Shown: positions 1 to 5,925, counted from the first letter of the stretch. The stretch is 7,910 nucleotides of DNA from Bacillota bacterium (GCA_029779375.1 JAKPAR010000283.1:1-7910), one strand, 5' to 3'. Numbers and translations are program-made. Notes: generated by a model from the letters alone, not told the origin.

Positions 1-155
1 CCTATGGAAAGGAAATAGGGAAAATCAAAGAAAATACGGAGATGACTATACTAGAAGGGCCAAATCTTAAGAGGGGATTTTATTTTTATAAGGTAAAGAC
101 CTCAGATGATAAAACTTACTGGGTATTTGGGAATTGGATAAAAAAGCTTGAATGA
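1..155 (+). CDS. C-terminal end of an SH3-domain protein (partial)
   Basis: This is an open frame entering from the left edge: codons start at position 3, give 50 residues and stop with TGA at 153-155. The residues look like a bacterial SH3 (SH3b) repeat: 'TEMTILEGP', then 'FYFYKVKT', then 'KTYWVFGNWIKKLE', matching the usual pattern of a short hydrophobic strand, a G-x-x-x-YKV strand and a closing GWV-x-G-x-W-like strand. In this family such repeats bind cell-wall peptides or act as spacer modules in secreted proteins. Everything before the repeat lies outside the window, so the protein's overall role cannot be told. The stop codon sits inside the palindromic terminator shared with the facing gene. 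Confidence 0.7.
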   Translation, partial: YGKEIGKIKENTEMTILEGPNLKRGFYFYKVKTSDDKTYWVFGNWIKKLE

Positions 156-194
156 AAAAGGTGCTAACTTTAAGTTAGCACCTTTTTCATTCAA
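148..194. terminator. Two-way intrinsic terminator, 23-bp perfect palindrome
   Basis: Bases 148-170 are the exact reverse complement of 172-194, with one base between them. The core AAAAAGGTGCTAACTT / AAGTTAGCACCTTTTT gives a GC-containing stem with a T run on either strand, so it can end transcripts from both sides. The left arm contains the TGA stop of the SH3-domain gene. The right arm ends 3 nt before the stop codon of the facing 952-aa gene. Confidence 0.9.
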
Positions 195-197
195 TTT

Positions 198-3056
198 CTA
201 CTGGATTTTAGGTCTTTGAAAAACAGGCTTTATTTGATATGTGATATTGTCTTTATTTACCACAAATTCAGCCATGCTGATATTGTAGATATCTTGAGGA
301 TTTGAAACTCCTTTTGAATTTACTTGAATGTATCTAATTCCATCCTTTAAATCGGTATTAGTTCCATTTCCTCCATAAACTACCCAAACATCTTTTCCAT
401 TTAATTTGACTTCAGAAAGTATGCTGTGTAGAAGTTCTGCTTCAAGTTTATCAGTGAATCCTCCATTGCCAAATATTGGAGTTGGCAATATGACAACTAT
501 ATTTTTTTCTTTTGCATTTTCTAAATCATGTTTAAGCCATAGCCATTGTTCTGGATTTGTAGCTCTAAGTCCATTTTTGGAGCTATCAGCTTTGATGAAG
601 AGTACATTTCCATATCTATAAGGTTTGTATCCACTTTTTACATCAATGATTGTTTTAGGTTTTAGGCCTTTCTTGAAATCAGCTGTGCTACCACCCATGA
701 ATATAGCTAAATCGTGTTTGTTTACATTGGATTTGATTTTGTCACTAGCTTTATATTTAACTACATCGTCTAAATTTTGTGGAGCAGAGGTGACTATAAA
801 GGAAAAACCATTTTTATCTTTTTTTACTTCCTTATTTTTCACATCAGTCATATTACTGGAGGCAGGTAGTACCATATTTTTATATGATGAAGGATATATG
901 GCTACAAGGCCATCCATGTAAATTTCTCCGCTGCCTTTTTTTACAGGATCTGTTTCTACTAGATATATTTTATTTAAAGTGATTGGATAAGTAATATTTG
1001 AAGGAATATCAGCTGTGATATATTGCCATCCTGTCCAATCCACTACTTTTGCAAAATCTATATTGTATTCAGTACCATTTTTATCTGTGATATTGCCTCT
1101 AAGCCAAGAGTTTCCTTCATCTCCATATACCCAAAGACCTAGCTTTTTAGGATTTCCATCTAGTAGTATTCCCTTTTGATCATTAGGATTTAAGTTGACA
1201 TAAGCGGCTCTAGTCTTATCTCCTACTGTAAAGTCATATTTAAGACTTAAAGAGCCATTGCCTTCTTTGGCTTCACTTACCAATCCAATACTTCCTGAGA
1301 CTTCAGCTGGATAAGGAGAAAAAGATACTCTATTTAAATCTTCAAAGGATTCAATAAGAACTCCCTTGCTTCCTACAGCCACTAATATATTTTCTACCCC
1401 ATTTCCAATTCTAGCAGTGATGGCACCAGAACTTGGTTCGCTACTACTGTAAAATATGCCATTTTCAACTCTTCCAACATCTCCTATGATTTCCCATTTT
1501 ACATCTTCAGGATATACTATTGCATCAAATCCATCTCTATCTTTTCCATAGAAAACTCCTAAGTTCTTTTGACTATTTATATCTATAGTGAATTTATCTA
1601 TATCTGAAACTATATCTCTTACAGTTTCCAACACTTGAATATCGATAGAAGAAGTGATACCTTCATAGTTTGCAATTACTTTGCCTTTTCCAGTGGATAG
1701 GGCTTTTAATGTATTTCCATTGAATTCACCTTTGATTCCTTCTACAGTATAGGTGACTTTTTCTTGATCTACTTCTATAGGATTTTTGTATTCATCATAT
1801 CCTTTTATATTAAATCTTCTTGTAGTATTTAAAAACATATTCTTGTCATCAGTTGTGACTTTTATACTAGAAAGATTTCCCTTAGGTGCATTTGAAAATA
1901 CTCCTACACCATTTATAACTTTTCTTTCTCCTCCATCAGAAGGTTTGTTGACAACTTTTACATTTTCTTCATCTACATATTTAACTGCCATAGTAGTAGA
2001 GCCACCGCCATCAAATAGCAGTGCATCATTGGCTCCCAATTCTTTCATTATGGACCCAAAGGTTTTTCCAGTGACTCCCTTGAAAGATGAATCTCTACCA
2101 TCTATAGTTGCAATGATAAGTTCTTTGCCATCTTTAGAAATTCCTATTCCTGTTCTTGGATCTAATCCATTTGCAGCTATGTCTGTATTCATTGGAACCC
2201 CATTTTTAAGGATTATGCTTCCGCCGCCAATTGCCATCTTTATATTTTCATAGTTTGGAGTAGTGGAAAGTTTAAGTTCCACTGTGTCTCCTAAGTGAAA
2301 ATTATTTAAAAGCCTTTCTTCTACTCTTCCCCTTCCAGCAAGTATGTAGCCATTTTCAGGGATATCTACTGGTGGTTGCCCAATTCTTACATCAGTTACA
2401 ATATTGTCTACTACTACTATTTCTATAAGGTCTTTGTGAAGTTTATTTCCTATGGATTTAGCTCCCCAGTGTTTGTTGTAGAGCATTACTTCTTCATAGG
2501 CTTGACTAACTTTGTTTATAGCTGAAAGAATGACTTCTACTCCTGTAGCAGAAGATACAGCTGCAAGTCTTTTATCAAAATAGGTAATTGAAGCATTCTT
2601 GCTATCTGTAAGTACAAAAGCAGGTTTTGCATATTCTTTTGCCATTGGAGATGATATGATTTCACCATCATTTATCAAGGTGCCTATTGGACTTGGAAAA
2701 GGTTTATACTCAAAGAAATCCCCATTGACTCCAGCTATGGCATTGGACTCCTTCACCATAGTGCTCACCTTTTCTCTGCTTGAAATTCCCTTGCTGCTAA
2801 ATAACCCCTTTATTTCTGTATACTCATCTTCTAAATTTACTCTCAATACATTTATATTCCACCAACCCTTGTTGGTAAACTTAAGTACATTTTCATGAAC
2901 TACCCCACTGGAAAGATCTTCTGCGTTTGTTGTTTCATATATTGTATAAGTTTGATCTTGTGTCTTTTTTGCTTCAGCTATTGAAAAAATATTGCCACTA
3001 AGAATTAACGATATTGCAATTAAACTTACTAAGAACTTCTTAAAACTATTGTTCAT
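198..3056 (-). CDS. Secreted phosphodiester glycosidase-family (NAGPA-like) multidomain protein
   Basis: 952 aa. Residues 1-29 are a signal peptide: FKK, a hydrophobic core, then an AEA|KK cleavage site. Residues about 100-390 form a phosphodiester glycosidase domain (the family of the 'uncovering enzyme' NAGPA), with landmarks AIAGVNGDFF (106-115), GGGSIILKNG (277-286), RTGIGIS (301-307) and the signature LLFDGGGSTTMAV (346-358). Residues about 393-476 and 480-563 look like bacterial Ig-like modules. Residues about 566-722 resemble a jelly-roll carbohydrate-binding module (FEDL start, GWQYITADIP, IYMDGLVAIY end). Residues about 750-915 follow the layout of a calcineurin-like phosphoesterase but lack its metal ligands. 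In bacteria this family is thought to cut sugar-phosphodiester links in wall or exopolysaccharide; the true substrate here is unknown. The ATG at 3056 has a GAGGTG site 5 nt upstream. It lies 19 nt behind the TtcA-family gene and probably shares its transcript. Confidence 0.9.
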   Translation of the reverse strand: MNNSFKKFLVSLIAISLILSGNIFSIAEAKKTQDQTYTIYETTNAEDLSSGVVHENVLKFTNKGWWNINVLRVNLEDEYTEIKGLFSSKGISSREKVSTMVKESNAIAGVNGDFFEYKPFPSPIGTLINDGEIISSPMAKEYAKPAFVLTDSKNASITYFDKRLAAVSSATGVEVILSAINKVSQAYEEVMLYNKHWGAKSIGNKLHKDLIEIVVVDNIVTDVRIGQPPVDIPENGYILAGRGRVEERLLNNFHLGDTVELKLSTTPNYENIKMAIGGGSIILKNGVPMNTDIAANGLDPRTGIGISKDGKELIIATIDGRDSSFKGVTGKTFGSIMKELGANDALLFDGGGSTTMAVKYVDEENVKVVNKPSDGGERKVINGVGVFSNAPKGNLSSIKVTTDDKNMFLNTTRRFNIKGYDEYKNPIEVDQEKVTYTVEGIKGEFNGNTLKALSTGKGKVIANYEGITSSIDIQVLETVRDIVSDIDKFTIDINSQKNLGVFYGKDRDGFDAIVYPEDVKWEIIGDVGRVENGIFYSSSEPSSGAITARIGNGVENILVAVGSKGVLIESFEDLNRVSFSPYPAEVSGSIGLVSEAKEGNGSLSLKYDFTVGDKTRAAYVNLNPNDQKGILLDGNPKKLGLWVYGDEGNSWLRGNITDKNGTEYNIDFAKVVDWTGWQYITADIPSNITYPITLNKIYLVETDPVKKGSGEIYMDGLVAIYPSSYKNMVLPASSNMTDVKNKEVKKDKNGFSFIVTSAPQNLDDVVKYKASDKIKSNVNKHDLAIFMGGSTADFKKGLKPKTIIDVKSGYKPYRYGNVLFIKADSSKNGLRATNPEQWLWLKHDLENAKEKNIVVILPTPIFGNGGFTDKLEAELLHSILSEVKLNGKDVWVVYGGNGTNTDLKDGIRYIQVNSKGVSNPQDIYNISMAEFVVNKDNITYQIKPVFQRPKIQ

Positions 3057-3075
3057 TTCTCCACCTCACTTTTCA

Positions 3076-3786
3076 TTAAAACCAAAGATTTAGTTCTTCG
3101 CCATTTTGTATCGCCCTAAGGAGCCTATCTCTGCACCCAGGAATTTCTTTGTATATATTTTTTAAGAGATTGTGAATGTATTCTCTTTTGGTTTTCTTGT
3201 CGACAGGACAAGGGTTTTTAACTACTGGGATTTCATATTTGTTTATGGCTCCTTTTATGTCATATTCCGACAGATATAAAAAAGGACGAATGACATATAA
3301 CTGTTTTCTATCTAGATAGGTTAAAGGCTGAAGGGTATTTATTCTTCCTTCATAGAGCATACTTAAAAAAAGGGTATCCAATGCATCATCTCCATGATGG
3401 GCCAAGGCAAGCTTGTTGAAATCTTTTTCCTTAAGGGAATTGTGTATGGCACCTCTACGCATATTGGCACAGAGAGCACAGGGGTTTTTTTCTTTTCTTG
3501 CTTCAAATACTATATCCTTTATATTTGTTTCCTTGAGATTGAAAGGCACATCAATACTTTCACAATACTTTCTTATGGTTTCTGTATCAAAATCTTCATA
3601 TCCAAGATTTACTGTGAAAGCTTCCAATTCAAAGTTTTCTGGACTAAATCTCTGATAGAGTTTTAGTGCATATAAAAGGACCATACTGTCCTTTCCACCA
3701 GAAAGCCCTACTCCAATTTTATCACCATCTTGAATTAAGTCAAAATCCTCGATAGCTCTTCTCATAGCTCCCAATATTTTTTTCAT
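3076..3786 (-). CDS. TtcA-family tRNA 2-thiolation protein (PP-loop ATPase)
   Basis: 236 aa from the ATG at 3786; an in-frame GTG lies directly before it at 3789. AAAGG at 3795-3799 sits 8 nt from the ATG and 5 nt from the GTG, so either start is possible and I favour ATG. Numbered from the GTG, the PP-loop SGGKDS (30-35) binds and adenylates with ATP. Cys104 and Cys107 form a CxxC ('NPCALC'), and Cys194 lies in 'KNPCPVDKKTKREYI'; the three match the cysteines that hold the iron-sulfur cluster in TtcA. 'LALAHHGDDALDTL' (127-140) is a second family motif. TtcA makes 2-thiocytidine at tRNA position 32. This protein is shorter than E. coli TtcA (about 310 aa), as are many clostridial members, so the modified base is not certain. 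It is probably co-transcribed with the downstream secreted glycosidase gene, with no obvious functional link. Confidence 0.88.
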   Translation of the reverse strand: MKKILGAMRRAIEDFDLIQDGDKIGVGLSGGKDSMVLLYALKLYQRFSPENFELEAFTVNLGYEDFDTETIRKYCESIDVPFNLKETNIKDIVFEARKEKNPCALCANMRRGAIHNSLKEKDFNKLALAHHGDDALDTLFLSMLYEGRINTLQPLTYLDRKQLYVIRPFLYLSEYDIKGAINKYEIPVVKNPCPVDKKTKREYIHNLLKNIYKEIPGCRDRLLRAIQNGEELNLWF

Positions 3787-3822
3787 CACATCAACCTTTC
3801 TAAAAGGGTACCTTTGAAGATA

Positions 3823-3859
3823 ATTATATAATTATAATATATCAAATAGGTTACAAATA
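3823..3859 (-). promoter_or_regulatory. Candidate promoter for the TtcA-family gene
   Basis: On the minus strand two TATAAT boxes lie at 3836-3831 and 3828-3823, about 35-50 nt before the start codon. No good -35 box fits: TATTTG at 3859-3854 has 17-nt spacing to the first TATAAT but matches poorly. The region is very AT-rich, so TATAAT could occur by chance. Confidence 0.3.
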
Positions 3860-3878
3860 CATTACAATACTTTGACAA

Positions 3879-3912
3879 TGTCCACCACGGGGACGTTTCG
3901 TTTGGCTGGACG
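3879..3912. repeat. REP-like palindromic scrap
   Basis: This GC-rich patch sits in AT-rich intergenic DNA: GTCCACCACGGGGAC followed by GTTTCGTTTGGCTGGACG. It contains short self-complementary arms (GTCC/GGAC twice, CGT/ACG). From memory, this 'CACCACGGGGACG' style resembles repeats near REP-associated (IS200-like) transposases in Firmicutes, but no transposase is present here. It is a weak call based on composition and shape. Confidence 0.3.
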
Positions 3913-3948
3913 ATTTATGACCCACAGCATAGAACTTTTCTAGATATC

Positions 3949-3991
3949 ATAAAAATAAAAAAAGAAGGATTGAGTACTCAATCCTTCTTTT
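3949..3991 (-). terminator. Intrinsic terminator of tRNA-Pro
   Basis: Bases 3960-3975 and 3976-3991 are exact reverse complements (16 bp, core GAAGGATTGAGT / ACTCAATCCTTC). On the minus strand the stem begins 2 nt after the encoded CCA of the tRNA and is followed by TTTTTTTATTTTTATG, a good U tract. Confidence 0.9.
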
Positions 3992-3993
3992 GG

Positions 3994-4070
3994 TGGTCGG
4001 GGTGGAGGGATTCGAACCCCCGGCCCCATGGTCCCAAACCACGTGCGCTACCAAACTGCGCTACACCCCG
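3994..4070 (-). tRNA. tRNA-Pro (anticodon UGG)
   Basis: On the minus strand all arms of a cloverleaf can be read. The acceptor stem is CGGGGTG (4070-4064) with CACCCCG (4004-3998), the D arm GCGC / GCGC, the anticodon stem CGTGG / CCATG around the loop TTTGGGA (anticodon TGG), and the T arm GGGGG-TTCGAAT-CCCTC. The discriminator base is A at 3997 and CCA is encoded at 3996-3994, giving 77 nt. It decodes proline CCN codons. It stands alone, with its own promoter and terminator, between two unrelated protein genes. Confidence 0.97.
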
Positions 4071-4083
4071 TCAACCGCCGACT

Positions 4084-4112
4084 CTTATAGTATAGTGGAT
4101 TTTCACTTCCAA
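4084..4112 (-). promoter_or_regulatory. Likely sigma-A promoter of tRNA-Pro
   Basis: On the minus strand TTGGAA (4112-4107), a 17-nt spacer and TATAAG (4089-4084) place a start site about 7 nt before the tRNA 5' end at 4070. An overlapping TATACT (4094-4089) is an alternative -10. Confidence 0.55.
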
Positions 4113-4260
4113 TGCACATATTAAAAATAGTGAATATATAAAAATATAATAAAATATCGCTTTAAATCTACATTATTCTCGCTATTTCTCACTATTTTAA
4201 AATATTTTTTAAAGTTTAAAGGTTTTTTTTCTAGTGTATAGAATATAATAAACTAATACG
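4113..4260. other. AT-rich spacer with a loose inverted repeat
   Basis: This gene-free stretch separates the leftward tRNA from the rightward membrane protein gene. AAAATAGTGA (4124-4133) and TCACTATTTT (4189-4198) are exact reverse complements 55 nt apart. A TATAAT at 4244-4249 and a TTTAAA-N18-TAGAAT pair (4215-4244) are possible promoter elements for the downstream gene, but such strings are expected by chance in DNA this AT-rich. I see no gene here. Confidence 0.35.
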
Positions 4261-4276
4261 CTATAGGAGGATTGAG

Positions 4277-4729
4277 ATGAGTGAGGAACTAAAAGTATTT
4301 ATAGTAGCTGCAATGCCACTTTCTGAACTAAGAGGGGCGATACCCCTTGGAGTATCTTTGGGACTAAGCCCTATTGAAAGCACAATCATAAGTATATTGG
4401 GAAACAGTATTATAGTTCCTTTTTTACTTAAATTGTTGGAGCCTGTGATGAATTTTCTTGAAAACACAAAGCTATTTTCTAAAGCTGTAGCATGGGTGAA
4501 AAATAGAACTCTAAAGAGAAGTAGAGATAAGATAAAAAAATACAGTATATTGGGTTTATTTATATTGGTAGCAATACCCTTGCCAACTACTGGAGCTTGG
4601 ACAGGATGCATTGCAGCAACACTACTTAAATTGAATTTCAAAAAAGCACTAACTGCAATTATATCCGGTGTCATAATGGCCGGTATCATAGTATTTACTC
4701 TGACTTACAATATAGTGTCAATTCTTTGA
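4277..4729 (+). CDS. Small multi-drug export family membrane protein (PF06695 type)
   Basis: 150 aa, starting at an ATG 6 nt after AGGAGG (4265-4270). The protein is mostly hydrophobic: likely membrane segments lie at residues about 5-30 (a re-entrant-like stretch), 34-57, 89-113 and 123-148. A basic loop (KNRTLKRSRDKIKK, 75-88) should face the cytoplasm. Two motifs fit the family called 'putative small multi-drug export protein': PLSELRGAIPLG (14-25) and IPLPTTGAWTG (100-110), both with conserved Pro/Gly in membrane turns. The family name comes from early guesses; transport of drugs is not shown, and the true substrate is unknown. It stands alone, 63 nt before the coiled-coil gene, which has its own promoter-like element. 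Confidence 0.82.
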   Translation: MSEELKVFIVAAMPLSELRGAIPLGVSLGLSPIESTIISILGNSIIVPFLLKLLEPVMNFLENTKLFSKAVAWVKNRTLKRSRDKIKKYSILGLFILVAIPLPTTGAWTGCIAATLLKLNFKKALTAIISGVIMAGIIVFTLTYNIVSIL

Positions 4730-4757
4730 AAAAACAATATAAATCTACAAAAGCATA

Positions 4758-4766
4758 TGATATAAT
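4758..4766 (+). promoter_or_regulatory. Extended -10 promoter candidate for the coiled-coil gene
   Basis: TGATATAAT at 4758-4766 is a full extended -10 (TGnTATAAT), placed 26 nt before the start codon. No clear -35 box is found at 16-18 nt. Extended -10 promoters often lack one. Confidence 0.5.
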
Positions 4767-4792
4767 TGTTTTAATAGGAGGGAAGTCACGGT

Positions 4793-5125
4793 ATGGAAGA
4801 TAAAATTTTTGAGTTAATGGAAAAAATGTATATTGAATTTAACCAAAGATTTGACACTATAGAGAAAGACATAACAGACATAAAGGGGGATGTAGCTGGA
4901 TTAAAAGGGGATGTAGGTGGATTAAAAGGGGACGTAGCTGGATTAAAAGGGGATGTAACAGGCATAAAAGGAGGGCTTAAAAAAACAAATGCAATGATAG
5001 AGCATGAGATTATGCCTAAGATAGAAGCATTGTTTGATGGGCAAATACAAAATTCTCAACAATTAGAGAGAATAGAAGCCAAAGTATCAAAACACGAAGA
5101 TATAATTATGAGAAAAATCAAATAA
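4793..5125 (+). CDS. Small heptad-repeat coiled-coil protein, function unknown
   Basis: 110 aa. The ATG follows GGAGGG (4777-4782) with a rather long 10-nt gap. Residues 8-29 already carry a heptad pattern. Residues 30-57 are four near-identical heptads, IKGDVAG, LKGDVGG, LKGDVAG and LKGDVTG, and a fifth (IKGGLKK) is diverged. Val and Leu/Ile fall at a/d positions, so a parallel coiled coil or filament is likely. The C-terminal part (LFDGQIQNSQQLERIEAKVSKHEDIIMRKIK, about 80-110, split here as LFDG-x-x-QNSQQLERIE and KHEDII) looks conserved from memory of similar clostridial hypotheticals. There is no signal peptide, membrane segment or catalytic motif. Many glycines at e/g positions are unusual for a stiff coil. 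I do not recognise a function. Confidence 0.75.
   Translation: MEDKIFELMEKMYIEFNQRFDTIEKDITDIKGDVAGLKGDVGGLKGDVAGLKGDVTGIKGGLKKTNAMIEHEIMPKIEALFDGQIQNSQQLERIEAKVSKHEDIIMRKIK
4880..4984 (+). repeat. In-frame 21-nt tandem repeats in the coiled-coil gene
   Basis: Units begin at 4880, 4901, 4922 and 4943, with a decayed fifth at 4964. The unit reads TTAAAAGGGGATGTAGCTGGA with few changes. Near identity at the DNA level, including third positions, points to recent slippage expansion, so copy number may vary between strains. Confidence 0.85.
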
Positions 5126-5150
5126 CACAAGGGGACTGACCCCTTGTGTT
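5124..5150. repeat. REP-like perfect palindrome after the coiled-coil gene
   Basis: AACACAAGGGG (5124-5134) and CCCCTTGTGTT (5140-5150) are exact reverse complements around the 5-nt loop ACTGA. The stop codon of the coiled-coil gene overlaps its left arm. No T run follows on either strand, so it is a poor intrinsic terminator. The GGGGACTGACCCC core recalls dispersed intergenic repeats in Firmicutes. It may still protect or block transcript 3' ends. Confidence 0.6.
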
Positions 5151-5155
5151 GCATC

Positions 5156-5192
5156 TAAAAACAATGGCAAGGTGAAATTAATTCACTTTGCC
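5156..5192 (-). terminator. Terminator behind the signal peptidase remnant
   Basis: On the minus strand GGCAAAGTGAA (5192-5182), loop TTAAT, TTCACCTTGCC (5176-5166) forms an 11-bp stem with one G-U-type pair, followed by ATTGTTTTTA. The stop codon of the remnant (5180-5178) lies in the loop and arm. Confidence 0.7.
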
Positions 5193-5600
5193 AAATTTAT
5201 TAAATGGATAAAATCTAAATGGTACAATTGCTTTAATACTTGAAACATCAATACAACCAACTTCAGGACTTCTACTGTCAAAACTATTATCTCTATTGTC
5301 TCCCATTACAAATACTTTATTATATGGAACAATTATATCAATATCACCATGAGTATAATCAACCTTGATATAAGGTTCATCTAATAAAACATCATTGACA
5401 TATACTTTACCATTTGTGATAACAATTTTGTCGCCTTCAATACCAATTACTCTTTTGATAAAGTTTTTATTTATTCCCATTTTATTTTTAAAATCAGTTT
5501 TAAATACAACTATATCACTATGTTTAGGAGATTTTGACTTGATTTTGTTAGCGAACAATATATCATAATCCATGTCAAATTTTTCACTTTGTTGACACAA
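5178..5600 (-). pseudogene. Type I signal peptidase, N-terminally truncated
   Basis: The open frame gives 140 aa if the TTG at 5600 is used, or 131 from the ATG at 5573; neither has a ribosome binding site. Type I signal peptidases cut signal peptides from exported proteins using a Ser/Lys pair. Here residues 12-34 (DILFANKI, then SDIVVFK) match the region just after the catalytic serine. FIKRVIGIEGD (47-57) holds the catalytic Lys49. MGDNRDNSFDSR (99-110) is the conserved box E, and the C-terminus ends normally (FRFYPFNKFGKVN). The membrane anchor and the SM-x-PT box with the catalytic serine are absent, and an in-frame TAA lies 9 codons upstream of the TTG. Loss of homology coincides with direct repeat copy 1, so a rearrangement probably removed the front of the gene. 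An active enzyme is very unlikely. Confidence 0.8.
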
Positions 5601-5608
5601 TATTTTTA
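5563..5608 (+). repeat. Direct repeat copy 1, left flank of the toxin cassette
   Basis: It matches 5978-6023 at 43 of 46 positions with no gaps (differences at 5584, 5585 and 5599). It holds TCATAATCCATGTCAAAT and ACTTTGTTGACAC. It covers the broken end of the signal peptidase frame. Its TTGACA (5592-5597) has no -10 box at normal spacing. Confidence 0.9.
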
Positions 5609-5632
5609 CTTGCCACTTTTATAACTCATATA

Positions 5633-5661
5633 TTGAAATTAGGTACATTAAATGTTATTAT
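5633..5661 (+). promoter_or_regulatory. Promoter of the holin-like toxin mRNA
   Basis: TTGAAA (5633-5638), a 17-nt spacer and TATTAT (5656-5661) form the promoter, with an upstream TGT that makes it an extended -10 (TGnTATTAT). The expected start is near 5668, which is exactly where the 12-nt arm that can pair with the transcript's 3' end begins. Confidence 0.7.
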
Positions 5662-5696
5662 TAGGACAAGGTAATCGGAGATAAGCAGGGTGTGAT

Positions 5697-5728
5697 TGCC
5701 ACCTCACTTCAGATGAAAGGAGGTGGTG
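5697..5728 (+). promoter_or_regulatory. Hairpin hiding the toxin ribosome binding site
   Basis: CCACCTC (5699-5705) is the exact complement of GAGGTGG (5720-5726), which is the heart of the strong AAAGGAGGTGG site. Two G-U pairs extend the stem (5698/5727, 5697/5728), and TTC/GAA close the inside. The hairpin should keep ribosomes off the toxin start. Confidence 0.75.
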
Positions 5729-5732
5729 CGAT

Positions 5733-5843
5733 ATGAATACATATGAATCCATATCTTTAATGATTATGTTTTCTATGTTTGTAATATCGCTAATCTCCTT
5801 AATTGTTAGCCTGACAAAGGATAATAATAAAGGGAAAAAATAA
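5733..5843 (+). CDS. Holin-like type I toxin, 36-aa membrane peptide
   Basis: The small frame ATG 5733 to TAA 5841-5843 encodes 36 residues: MNTYESISLM, then IMFSMFVISLISLIVSL, then TKDNNKGKK. It has a short polar start with the characteristic xxYESISLM opening, one membrane helix at about residues 7-27, and a lysine/asparagine-rich tail. This matches my memory of the 'putative holin-like toxin' family (PF16935) and the related Bacillus peptides TxpA, BsrG and BsrE, which sit in the membrane and harm the cell when overproduced. AGGAGG (5718-5723) is 9 nt upstream. The gene has its own promoter, a hidden ribosome binding site and a facing antisense RNA over its 3' end. It lies between direct repeats, beside a broken gene. 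The peptide could instead be a plain small membrane peptide, but the whole arrangement argues for a toxin. Confidence 0.85.
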   Translation: MNTYESISLMIMFSMFVISLISLIVSLTKDNNKGKK

Positions 5844-5925
5844 TCACCCTGTCTAGCCACAAGGTGATTATAGGTATTTGATCATCTAGGTGGTAATCGC
5901 ATTTATGTGAATCCGATTACCTTTA
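5832..5925 (-). ncRNA. Predicted antisense antitoxin RNA (about 90 nt)
   Basis: From the promoter at 5931-5958 a minus-strand RNA should start near 5924. It should end at a terminator: AATCACCTTGT (5869-5859), loop GGCTAG, ACAGGGTGATT (5852-5842), then ATTTTTT. The stem has one G-U pair on this strand, but a C/A mismatch on the plus strand, so the hairpin favours the minus-strand RNA. The RNA is fully complementary to the toxin stop codon and 3' untranslated region, the layout of txpA/RatA and bsrG/SR4. It should trigger mRNA decay and/or block the 5'-3' pairing. No protein is encoded in it. Confidence 0.75.

Noticed and set aside
1786..2253. 155-aa open frame on the plus strand inside the glycosidase gene
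   Set aside because: It is a shadow of the minus-strand gene, with low-complexity Pro/Ser/Leu composition, no ribosome binding site and no recognisable motif.
4261..4689. 142-aa minus-strand frame opposite the small membrane protein gene
   Set aside because: The plus-strand frame has an ideal ribosome binding site and family motifs; the reverse frame has neither.
4880..4984. CRISPR-like array from regularly spaced repeats
   Set aside because: The 21-nt units are directly adjacent with no unique spacers and lie in frame in a coding region; they are coiled-coil heptads.
5592..5620. TTGACA in direct repeat copy 1 as the toxin promoter
   Set aside because: No -10-like box lies 16-18 nt downstream; TATAAC is 22 nt away. 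TTGAAA-N17-TATTAT at 5633-5661 fits much better.
5648..5860. 70-aa minus-strand frame opposite the toxin
   Set aside because: It runs across the antisense terminator and the toxin gene, has no ribosome binding site, and is explained by the antisense RNA and the toxin in reverse.
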